Shown here: piece after piece, positions 18,859 to 29,175 of the stretch
How the letters are laid out: every line of letters starts with the position of its first letter
How positions within the stretch are numbered: the first letter of the stretch is position 1
Assembly: GCA_025766275.1 (NCBI GenBank)
Contig: JAFKAC010000095.1
Span: 159,825 to 223,824, forward strand
Direction of reading: 5' to 3'
Length of the DNA: 64,000 nucleotides
Source: Lactarius indigo
Lineage: Eukaryota; Basidiomycota; Agaricomycetes; Russulales; Russulaceae
Notes under the pieces: model-generated
Databases searched by the model: none
The model's input: only the letters and a program-made list of their open reading frames with translations
What the model was told of the DNA's origin: nothing
Position numbers and translations under genes: made by a program

Positions 18859-21818
18859 ATGAATACGAGAACGAAAATCAACTTAGCACTCTCGGTTGAC
18901 AGCAATATCCTTCGGTATGTCAGAAACACTTCTTCCCTGAAATGCTTGACAGCTGTCTCCTAGTGCTGACCCAACCACTATTAAGAACAAGTTCATGGTC
19001 GGGTACCAAGGATGGTGTGCAATCAACCCCACCCTGGCTGTCTTTTACCTTCATACCCTCCCTTCAACCCAGGTTTTATTGCCATAATGACGGTGAACCT
19101 GTTGGACCAGGTGTGTACCCCCCCCCCCCCCCCCCCCCCCTTGCTCTATTCTTTTGACTGACGCCGCTGTATCGTGCCTACCAAGGACATCACGGTTGGA
19201 TACACTGGTTCACTCACCCAGTCCCTCATGGCGGGTCCCCAAATATCGATTACTGGCCCGACACTTCACAGTACACCCAAGAAGAGCTCTTTGTTGCTCC
19301 AGGATTTAAGCATAAGGACGGAAAACCAGCCCATCTGTTCTCTTCACGCAACCCTAAGACAGTACAAAGGTCTAGCGCGCATATCACGCTAACCACACGT
19401 GCCCGACTGATTACACCGTATAGACACTTCCATTGGATGGCACAAAACGGCGTGGACGGGGTGTTTCTACAGCGCTTTGTTGGCCTATGCGATATCGCGA
19501 GCGGAGGAAATGACGGAAACAGGCGCATCCGCGATGAAGTCGGCGACCATGTCAAAAGGGCTGCTGAAAGAGAAGGCCGAGTTTATGCCATCATGTGAGC
19601 GTGCTCGCCCTTACTCTCAACGTCCTAACGTCTTTCCCCGGTCAGGTACGACGTTACTGGTGTCCAGCCGGATCGCGTGCAGGAGATAATCGAAGCAGAC
19701 TGGTATCATTTACTGCAAGAAAAGCGCTTTTTGCTCAGCCCTAATTATCTACGGGAAGATGGAAAGCCTGTGATCGCAATCTGGGGTGCGCAGCTCTCCT
19801 GACCCACGATTGTAAACAATTTGCTTAGCCATTTTACATTTCCCAAGGTTTCGGCTTCAAAGACAGCAAACACACACCTGCCCAAATGCGCGCCTTGACC
19901 ACCTTTTTCCGCAACTCGACGCCTGGCGGAGCCTACCTTTTAGGCGGCGCTCCTGCACATTGGCGTACTTCAGATTCCGATGCAGACAGCAACCCAGACT
20001 TTGTCACTGCCTGGATGCAATCATTCGACGCGATCTCCCCTTGGACAGTGGGGCGATATTCAGATCAGAAGAGCGCTGATGCATTCGCTGAAGATCGCAT
20101 TCAGGGCGATGTCATGTTCCTTGCCAAATGGACAATGACGCGCGGCAAGCGCGTAGCTTATGTGCCCGTGGTGCATCCAGGTGGTTCGGTACGCCTCCTC
20201 TCCATGGTTAATTCGAAGGCTGACCAAATCCTCAAAGGGATTTAATACGTCTGATGGGCACTGGGCACGGAACGGCGCACCACGCGAAGGTGGGCGATTC
20301 TTATGGAGACAGATATACAATGCCCACAAGTGGGGGGCTCGTATGATGTATGGCGCGATGTGGGATGAATACGACGAGGGAACCCAATTTTTGCCCGCCA
20401 TCACGAAAACAGAGGACCTTCCTCACGACCAGGACAATAAGTTCTCGCTTATCGCGTATGATGTAGACGGCTACGATGTCCCCGCAGATTGGTACATGCG
20501 TATTGCAGGCTATGGATCCGAACTAGTAAAAGGTGAGCGACACCTCGAGGACCGATTCCCGGAAAAGGAGCTACGCGATTGGGAGTACTCACACCCGAAG
20601 ACCGAGATTCGACCATCTCTAGAACCCACGCACGCTAGTGGGAGCGGCATCCATGGTGGCGGCAGTAGCAGCGCAGGCGGAGAAGGGCAATCATATGAGG
20701 ACTGGTTAAAGGCAGAGGGACAGGGCAAGGACAAGGAAGAAGCACCTCCACCACCTTACTCGCTTGAAGCAGAAGAAGCTGCTGGTGTGCAGAGCGTCAC
20801 TGCACAAGGCCCGCCAACCCCGACCACAACGCGTCCCTCACAGCCTCATACGGATTCACGTCCCCCTCCCCCCATCCCTCCGCGACACGACCTACAGTCT
20901 AGTCCCTCTACGCCGTCTCAGAACGACACAGGAGCCGCCCCTCCGGTTCCCCTCAGCTCTCGCCCCACATCGACAGCCCCTTCTCCCGGTCCTTCACAGT
21001 TACCTTCTCTTCTCGGACATGGCCCATCCCAGTCAGCATATCACAGTCAAGCCACTTCGTCCAACCCTGCAGCGTCACAGCCGGCACCAGTTCAGTCATT
21101 CTACCCCGGACAGCACGCCTCAGCATCTCAGCCCCTATCGCAGTATTCACAAGACACCTCCGCTGGCTCGAGCTCGTATACACGACCTACAGTCCAGCTC
21201 CCGACGCCAAACTTCACCCCATTACCACAGCCAGCGAGTCCATGGTCTTCTCAGCCCCCCACATCACCCATGTGGGTACCTCAGGATTGGAACCATCCAT
21301 CCCAATCGTTGCCTCCGTCCCGATTCCCAGTTCCTCCTACCCAAGCCTCGTATGGCTATCCCAGCGGGTATAGTGAGCCAATCACTTTCCCAGAAGTCAT
21401 GCGCCCAGTGGGACCAGCAGACTACGGGTTTACAATGCCACAGGTCACTCCAATCTTGGAGTCTCAACAGTTCAATCCAGGGCCGCCGCCGCCCTTAGAG
21501 CCGCGTGAGTCTCACAACCGCGCCTCATCAGACAACTACTATACGAGTATGCTGAACAATTGGCTTGACACTGACCAACGTGCTAGGTCCGCACAGTACC
21601 CTACCCGAACCCTCTCTGCAACTGCCGCAGCCCCGCCCCGGCAGCACACGCCTCTCCCCGCCGCCGACGCGCCCTACCTCAAGTCGTCTTTCCCCTCGCC
21701 CTGGGGAGTTTCCCCCTCCCCCGACGCGCGTGCACTCGAACGCGTCGCCTTCTCCACCCCAAGCACCAGGGCAGGACTTACCCGCGCGCTCACTGAGCCT
21801 CGCACGCGGCGTGGCTGA
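18859..21818 (+). CDS. GH99/GH71-like glycoside hydrolase with long disordered tail
   Basis: Eight exons join cleanly: 18859-18914, 18964-19014, 19073-19110, 19186-19369, 19424-19594, 19646-19785, 19848-20188 and 20238-21818. The catalytic region shows Val-Gly-Tyr-Gln-Gly-Trp, Trp-Ile-His-Trp-Phe, Asn-Ile-Asp-Tyr-Trp-Pro-Asp, Gly-Val-Asp-Gly-Val-Phe-Leu-Gln-Arg-Phe, Ile-Ala-Ile-Trp-Gly-Phe-Gly, Ile-Ser-Pro-Trp-Thr-Val-Gly-Arg and Met-Trp-Asp-Glu-Tyr-Asp-Glu-Gly. These fit the fungal 'xylosidase/arabinosidase'-annotated GH99-like family related to GH71. There is no signal peptide in the spliced N terminus (Met-Asn-Thr-Arg-Thr-Lys), so it is probably cytosolic. After ~residue 435 comes a ~415-residue Pro/Ser/Gln-rich tail with a Pro-Pro-Pro-Tyr motif, a possible WW-domain (Rsp5-type ligase) ligand. 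Substrate unknown. Confidence 0.85.
19118..19140 (+). repeat. C23 homopolymer inside intron 3 of the glycosidase
   Basis: A run of 23 cytosines lies just after the GTGTGTA donor of the 19111-19185 intron. Length in the real genome may differ because such runs are hard to assemble. Confidence 0.9.
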
Positions 21819-22460
21819 TAAGGCCATAAGTTTGAGTTCAGGGTCAGAGTCAGGGTCTGGGAATATCGGTGGGGACACGACGCGGCGGGAAAGCATTGTG
21901 AAGCGTGGACTGGGCAGTGTCTCTGCTGGTTCGTTTTCAGTTTCACCTATTTTTCTCGGAAACAATTTAAAGTTCTCGTCACAGCGGGAAGTAAGGTTCT
22001 TGGCAAGTTTACAAAGTGACCGGGTGTGTCTCATAGATTGTGTTTTTTTTGGACGTCAATTAGTGTGCGAGCCCTGGGAAAACCTTGTGTAACACAGACT
22101 TTGAGTATTGAAATAACCCGGACTTGTATGTTGTGTCAGTCTTATGAAGAACTGGCGCGGTGTTCTGTGGACCGTTGAGCGCCTCGGGGTGCCTTTCGGC
22201 GTCCGTGGTATAGGATACCAAACTGCTGCGCTGCTGAGGCCTGCAATGGAACGGGAGACACAGGTTGTCAGGACGCCTATGTCAGCCTCATTTCATTGAT
22301 GCGTAGCCAGGATGAGGGGCGGTTGATCCGCGATGAGTGAGGATGGGGTTGTGAACAATTGAATGGTTGTAGTCTGGCCGATGTATCTTCAGAAAACACG
22401 ATTCCCTTTATTGTGAAAGGGAATATGACATCTTCAGGCAATGTGCCCGAAAGAAAATTG
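21819..22460. other. Intergenic, convergent 3' ends
   Basis: The region lies between the glycosidase stop and the reductase stop. The plus frame overlapping the glycosidase tail to ~22092 is a frame shadow. No RNA gene or conserved frame seen. Confidence 0.5.
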
Positions 22461-23954
22461 TTACATCCCATATGTCGGCACATATGGACTGAGCTCCAGC
22501 CATACGTTATCCACGGCAGCGACAACCTCTGCGGGTAGTGGCCCCTTCGCACTGCAAAGTCCGTTAACTCCTCAAACAGACCAGGTAGAGTGACAAGTCT
22601 TAACTGATCCGCAAGAGATTCTTCTAGCTGGGGGAGCTTGCTCGCCCCATAAATAATGCCAAGGTCATCTGGACGCATTTGACTGTGGTGCACAAGCCAG
22701 CGCACGGCCACTTCGCACAACGTCAATCCGTGAGCCGCCTACAATGCACATGTTACTAGGCCGCTCGTATGTGGGGCAGTGTCGAAAAAAAGGCACCAAG
22801 AAAGGCTGGAAACGTTGCAACACGGCGGGAGCGCGTGCGTAACGGGTACGGTACCAGGGTATACCCTTCTCCGTGTTAAAACGAAAGTTGGTTTCCAACA
22901 AGGCTGGATCGGTGATCCGATCGGTGAGGAGGCCACCGCTGCCCATTGGTTGAGACATTGAACTCGATCCAAATATTCAGATCTTACGCCAGAGGGGAAA
23001 ATGCCGCGAAGCGAATGCCGAACCGTCTGAGGCAAGGGAAGAGCCTTGGCGCGGGATGGCATCAAGCTGCGCGAGAAGAATACATAACTTACTCGGCTTC
23101 GTTAACCCGATCGATAAAGTTGTAGATCCCTTGGTAGACCGTCGGAGCGACGTATCCATTGAGTCTGCAGATCGTGGCGATCTCTGAAACCTATCGATGA
23201 CACGCACCAACTCGCAGCGAACTCGTGAACGTGACGCGGGACTACCCACCTCCCAAGATGGGTAGTTACTCAACCCAAAGCTCTCGCTAATTAAATCAAC
23301 CCAGAGAATTCGACGTTGTTTGAATAGAACGCACAAGGTGCCTTGCTTATGGAGCTCGTCGATAGCACCTACTGTTTCCGCGAATGGCACAGATCTATCT
23401 GGCTTGTGAAGATACAGCGTTCGAATCTTGACTCCGTTCAGAGCTATCACGGATTCTTGTACGAGCTCCTTGAGACGCGCAGCGGAGTGATCACCTGGAT
23501 TGTCAGGCCAGACTCTGCAAATTACCTAGCAGTTAGAAACGGACAGCCTGGGTTTCTAAGGTCGTCAATCAAAAAGACCGAACTTTGTATCCACAGAGAC
23601 ACCCTTCAGATCTAGTTTGGAAATAATCTGGCCAGGAAGTACGACCTTTCCTAAGAAACGGGGTGATCTTGGTGGTACCCGCAGCATGTGCTGACCTGCT
23701 CCGTCGTTCCACCCCCATATTTACGTGCCGCATCGACGGCGTTGTGTCCTTGACTCACAAGGAGATCGATAAACTTTTGAGCGTCAGCCGGGTTGCTGAT
23801 TGACCCGAAAGGTCCAGTTGAACCGAACGTAGCGGCACCCTACAATAACGCAGGGAATGGCACATGTATTAACATACACGGTAGTAAAAAAAAGAATAAA
23901 GTCTGAAACGGAAATGCCTACACAAATCGCAGGTACTCGTGCGGCGGGTGTCAT
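22461..23954 (-). CDS. Aldo-keto reductase, AKR7 (aflatoxin aldehyde reductase) type
   Basis: At least nine exons, with short GT...AG introns, give a continuous frame from ATG at 23954 to TAA at 22461-22463. All four AKR active-site residues are visible: Asp in Ala-Val-Asp-Ala-Ala-Arg, Tyr in Lys-Tyr-Gly-Gly-Gly-Thr, Lys in Val-Asp-Thr-Lys and His in Leu-Tyr-Leu-His-Lys-Pro-Asp. Later landmarks are Phe-Gly-Leu-Ser-Asn-Tyr, Tyr-Gln-Gly-Ile-Tyr-Asn, Ser-Pro-Leu-Ala-Gly-Gly-Leu-Leu and the NADPH-binding Ile-Ile-Tyr-Gly-Ala-Ser near the end. It reduces aldehydes or dialdehydes with NADPH in the cytosol; the physiological substrate cannot be told. Ile-Ile-Tyr-Gly-Ala-Ser replaces the usual Ile-Ile-Gly-Ala-Ser by one residue. 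No frame break was needed. Confidence 0.88.
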
Positions 23955-26673
23955 TGTGGTGGGCAGATGATAACGAGGATCGCCGGCCAGACGTCAAAGG
24001 GCCCAGCCTTTATAACGAAGCCGGTTAACTCAGGGCCATCGTTTTAACTCGAATTGACCAGGTTTGGACGGCTTTCTTTTCGGAGAAGGGCGATCTTCAT
24101 GGTGTGTTCCGCGGCGGCGCGGAAGGCATGACCGGAGGTCACACAGTCACGCGGTCCCTTCTGAAAACCTACTAGACAACGCATCTACAGTATCTTGCTA
24201 CCAGGTCAAACGTCATGTGCCTCACGCCTGTGACCCAGTGTAGGCGATGTCGTTGTAGTAGTCGCATAGCGGCAAACCGATTTTACCGTGACGGTCGCGA
24301 TCATGACCGCGGAACAATATGCCCAACTCGGGCGCGATACTCGCGGTTTGGAAGTTCTTTTGCTGTGGTGTCAGTTCCATATCCAATATCACAGTGAGTT
24401 ATTAGCAATTTCCCTGAGCAGTCTCTCCAACATCGTCTTTGCAGTAACACACATTCCTGAGCGAAACCTCCTAGCTTTGTGCTACCATCATAATGGTTCC
24501 GAGTCCAAGCAGATTACCGAGGGTCGCAGCATTGTATCCGAGAAACGCTCCGCTGGACAAGCCGCACTAATTGAAGCGATGACGAATCACTCCACCCCTT
24601 TGCGTAATATTATTCTCGGCCTTGCTCCGGTACTATTGGACTCGATGCTAGACCGGTGGCTGCCGAATTTCTGAAAAGAACGACAGACAGGAATAGGCCA
24701 TCTTCCTGGTTACATCTTCTAGAATTCGGCCTCTCTCTTTTGTTTCTCTTCCATGGTCATTACTCACTCCACACTGAGTTCTGGGGACCCATTTAGGTGG
24801 TCGACGTAAAACCAGCCTTGTTGTATAAGGTGAAAGTTTTTTAAAAGAACCTAACGAGTCCATGAGGTTACGTATCTGTGGCACCCCTTTATCGTCGAGT
24901 TCCTACATGACTAGGCTACCGACTTTTTTGCCCGTTTCACGTCAGCTGATTCAACGATGGCAGATCTAGAAGGACGAATCTATTCAGAACCTTTCGAAAG
25001 ATCGTCGGCCATCGGCGGAGTTTCAGTGCGGTTTCTTTGCCGTAACCGCGGTGGATGGTGGGCTGGGGGATGGTGCGATGATGCATGATGCATGGCGTTT
25101 CCAGGGTCCGAGGGAATCAAATGGAAGAAGACGTATCCATAGAAAAAATCATGCTAGGTGATGGGGTGAGATTTTACTTTGGATATCGTTCGCACCAATC
25201 AGACCCACAAAGGCGTACGGTGCGCGCGCTCGCAGTCTTGTCGACAGTGGGTATATTCTCTCATTTTCTCGGCTGCGGCAATCGGAAACACTAAACTTGA
25301 CCGTCTTGACCGGCGGAAGATAGGCCGTCTGCCGACACCTGGATACGAACGAAGGCGCGATTGATCCGCATGCAGGAGGAACCCACACCAGATGCGTCTG
25401 TATGTGCGATTAAGTCGTAATGGCTTCTTCTAGGAGCAAGCTGCCCTCCTGCTGCCCGAAAGAAGGGCTACAGGCAACCGCCAATGAATTGAATCAGGGT
25501 CTTACCGGACAAGAAGCCGGAACGTCGTTTCGACTCGACAGTTCAGTTTTTGAGTTACGTGGAACGGTGGAAGGCTCCGCCGCAGTGCTCCAGGGATTGC
25601 GCAGGTGGGACCAACGGCATTACAAGTGCATGAATCATTCAGCGCTGGAGGCTATTAGCCAGCGGAACCGCTGCGTCTGGCTCAAGAGATGCAACAGTAC
25701 GACTGATAGTACACTGCACGTTTTTTGAGGTGCAAACACTGGGGTCGACGAAAGTTGCAACCGACCAGTTTATGGAATTTAATACCTAAAGACAGAACGG
25801 GAATATCCCACTAAGGCAAAGAGATGCCGAAGCGTAGGGTCCCCACTGTTCGGATATCGTCTTGTACCGGCATGCTGCCAGACGCTCATAGATAATCGAA
25901 GATTCTCGAGAGAAACGGACCAGAGAAAAGACAGGAAGAACGTGATCGTTTTGAGCCCTATTCGCTGCGCCCTTGAAGAGTACACGTTCAGACCCATTTG
26001 GGGGGGGGGGGGGGGGGGGGGGAGGGGGAGGAGCTACGGTTTTCCCGGATTAGAATTCAAAGGGCTGGGAGGAACGTCCTGCTGGGTTTTACCTTCTAGT
26101 ATTTCTTGTTGTCACCTGGTGAGGAGCCTGCTCAACGACGGCGACCGCCATTTCAAGTGCGAATTGGATCTGTCTTTCTTTAATAACTGGAAATAGCCAA
26201 GCATACCACATCCTGAAATCAGCCCGAAAACCGTCCAGTTTTTTTTACCGTCCAGTCATTTAGGGGCGACAAGAGTTGATCCGAATTTGCTAATGATCAT
26301 CACTGAAGACCCTTCTTGCATCATCGCTGTTGCTGCGTGTGGCAGAAGAGGCAACGCCGAGCATCCGCGGGATTCATGTCTAAACTGCAGAAACCAAGAG
26401 CAACGACAACCAAAACCTATCCGGAAATTCGTAATCGGGTATCTGATCATGATCATATATTGTTGTTGCGGCTACAAAGAGTAAACATGTTAGGTGATAG
26501 CGGTCAGTGCAGGCGGGAACAAAGCGGCCTATGGGGTAGGGCAAATGATGGTAGCGATGCGAGTACTGGACGATAGCAAGCTAGACAAACAACCAAGAGA
26601 TGGCAAGAAGTCGTACGTACAGCGAGGCGACACACATTAGTACATCGTAAATCAAGCGAGAAACAAGATGCCG
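23955..26673. other. 2.7-kb stretch with no gene recognised
   Basis: Open frames exist (for example plus 24288-24674) but none shows a domain or credible splicing. A G23 run at 26000-26022, followed by a G-rich tail, is the main feature. The stretch separates two well-defined genes and could hold an unrecognised lineage-specific or decayed gene. Confidence 0.45.
26000..26022 (+). repeat. G23 homopolymer
   Basis: 23 guanines are followed by AGGGGGAGG. The run could form a G-quadruplex. It is equal in length to the C23 run at 19118, on the opposite sense. Confidence 0.9.
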
Positions 26674-27848
26674 TCAATAGAGCTCAATGCGCTGTACCAT
26701 CATTCCAGTATGAATCGGACGGAACACTGGCCCTGGCAGCTTCCCTAACCATCCGTCGGGGTGGTATGGGTTGTGTGGAAGCTCATCCATACAAAATGAA
26801 TCGCGTTCCTCGCCATCCCATGGTGAAGGGCGCACCGGCGCAAGTGGGATGGGACAAGACTTGCGTGATGGCGTTAGATCAAAAACCTCGCAAGCTCAGC
26901 GGGACCCAAGGTGTGGGTGTAGGTGCCCGGCGAGGACGCTTTTTCGCTGGGCGCGGGGCATTTCCATCGTAATTCGAGTCGGAAGTAGAGGTGCGCTTAG
27001 GCGATGGAGTGGAGCTACGTGGCGAGAGAACCGTCTCCGACAATGTTCCGGTGCTACTCCCCTCGCTACCCGACCGGATCGTCCTGGGACGTTGTGGAGG
27101 TGGAACTCGTATCGGTGGGTTGCCCTGCGCTACTAGCTTGCGCGTTGTGCATAGTGTTGACAGGCCGAAGCACACATCTCCGGACATGACGATTCAGATT
27201 TGATGCAACACTAAAACGGCGGCTACAGATGTCGCAAACGTGCACTAAAGGAATGGTCGTCAAAATGAAAGCAATGGAACACTGAAGAGAAAACGCACAT
27301 TTCTCGCCTGTATGGACAAGCATGTGCTACCGAGGGGGGGTCAATTGAGTAATGGACTAAAAATGACAATGGATGGACCTTTTTCAGAGTACTTGGGCGA
27401 TCAAATGCCTTTTCACACATGGAACAAGAGTGAACTCTTTTGCGACATCGTGCTGCGGATTTGAGCGGGGAAGGCGGGTTCTCGTTTTGAGGGGGAGATG
27501 GGGGCCTCATAGGAGGGATGGCCATGGCGGGGGGGACGATCTGCTCTTCGAGAGTGGCTATGGATGGATACATGAGCCTTATATGCGGCGGGCCGGTCGC
27601 TTGCGGTACGTGGGAAACTGGAGAAATTGTTGCTCGGGGACGCGAACAGTGGCGGCCATTGATATTGAGAATGGCTGGCCGTGTCTGTGGGAATATCACC
27701 CAATATAAACCCGGTGAGTGGGGATGTGAACCTCGTGACCACCCAGCTGGTGTGGTGAGGGGGATCCCCCCGAGAAGCTGGCCATAGCGGCACCTGACGA
27801 CGTTTCAGGCACGGGGGACGGATATTGATTAATGAAGCTGGATGCCAT
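26674..27848 (-). CDS. Two-finger C2H2 zinc-finger transcription factor
   Basis: The protein starts Met-Ala-Ser-Ser-Phe-Ile-Asn-Gln (ATG 27848) and is Pro/Ser-rich before two tandem C2H2 fingers: Cys-Ser-Met-Cys...His-Met-Leu-Val-His-Thr-Gly-Glu-Lys, then Cys-Asp-Ile-Cys...His-Val-Arg-Arg-Cys. Two introns fall at the end of finger 1 and in the linker. A Ser/Thr-rich stretch, a basic Pro-Lys-Lys-Arg-Pro-Arg-Arg nuclear signal and a conserved-looking tail (Tyr-His-Pro-Asp-Gly-Trp) follow, to TGA 26674-26676. The second finger ends His-x3-Cys, an accepted variant. Two points are unsure: the splicing between ~27710 and 27650, and a one-base frame change at a T5 run near 26877-26884. It binds DNA in the nucleus; targets unknown. 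Confidence 0.75.
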
Positions 27849-29175
27849 AGATTACAGAGGGAGAGAGAGAGAAAGAAAGAGTGCGAAAGTGAGGAAGGGA
27901 CATCCACAGTAGCAATGATGCTGGAAGCTATATACGCATGGCGAAGGAACGGCGGGATGGGGTTGGCCAAGGACTGAGAGATCGGACGCCATCATGGATA
28001 CTCCGCGCGGCTTCGCGGAACTTGAATTCTTTCAGACCAAAACCCGAGCCTGACCCTGAGACGTGAGGTCGCCACGAGCGTCAAGCCCAACCTGCCCCCT
28101 GTGCCCCCCTGCTTCTGCGCCGCGAGTTTCCGTACATCCACCCCAGACCACGATCTCGGTCCATCTCCTGTACATGAGCCAGAGCCTTTCCGAGAAAAAC
28201 AAATCGATCACCGTTTTATTGAAGAAGCGAGTCAGATGGGCTTACAACACTTGCTATCTCTGCTCGGAGGGAAGATACCTCTTTCACTGACTGTCTACCT
28301 TTCCGCCGTGCATTACAGGAATCTCCTTTGCCCTAATCCCTGCTCCCTCGACAAGCGCCCAACGGGATTCTGCTTACCACAAGGTCTATGGCACAGTCGC
28401 CGGGTGTGCCAAATCCGTGTCTGACATCCAGCTTAGTGTCGTGTTTGGTCGTTTGACCTCAAGGGAACACGCGTAAGAATCACACAAGGCAACGCGATAT
28501 GCATTAGACCTCTTCGGTCACCTTCGGCGTTCCGCCATAAACAACAAGTCAGAAACACAAACCGTGCCCCAACGACACGCACGACAGGTCTGTGGTCGAC
28601 AACGGCCAGAGGGCCGGGTCCATGGTGACGTCAAGAGCACAATGCCCTTTGCGGCTCTGGGGTGCACACGATCGGGTCACCAGACCGTTCCGAAACTTTC
28701 TGACCAGGGTAGGTGTATTAAAACGCAGCGTAGCTCTATAATTAAACACAGCCCAGCCTGAGCCTAAGCGCGAGGGTGAGACAGGGTTTTACGTGCCGTA
28801 ATGTCCTGTGGGACCTATTCATTCATTCATATCAAAGTCAGTCTAATTGCCGGCTCCATGTGACGCGGACAGAGTGTGGTACATTCTTCAACCCAATGAA
28901 GCGAATCGATGGGAAAGTGATCCGAGATCCCGAGATAGGATGAGCGCAACGCTATTGCTCGACCTGTCGTCTTTTAGGGGGTTCTGGTTCTATCTGAGCG
29001 TTGGGTTGGTTCTTGACGTGTGTGATCAACGGAAATCCCCGATTCCGATTGAAATCACCTAATAACATAACTTATTAGCATAAGTTATTTCCTAGAAACA
29101 AACAATACAAAATAATCCTCGGCGCGTCGCCACTTTCTGCACCTAACGAACAAATGAGCGCGCGTATTTTTTAGG
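27849..29175. other. Intergenic, no gene recognised
   Basis: A plus frame at 28101-28424 begins with a Pro/Glu/Phe-rich segment but shows no domain or convincing splice sites. A perfect palindrome (29067-29088) lies just upstream of the RSC-like gene. Confidence 0.45.
29067..29088. promoter_or_regulatory. Perfect 8-bp inverted repeat, ATAACTTA/TAAGTTAT
   Basis: The arms are separated by TTAGCA and lie ~90 bp upstream of the ATG of the RSC-like gene. The position suits a dimeric operator-type site; the factor is unknown. Confidence 0.35.

Noticed and set aside
24288..24674. 128-codon plus-strand frame
   Set aside because: No recognisable family, no convincing start context and no flanking exons.
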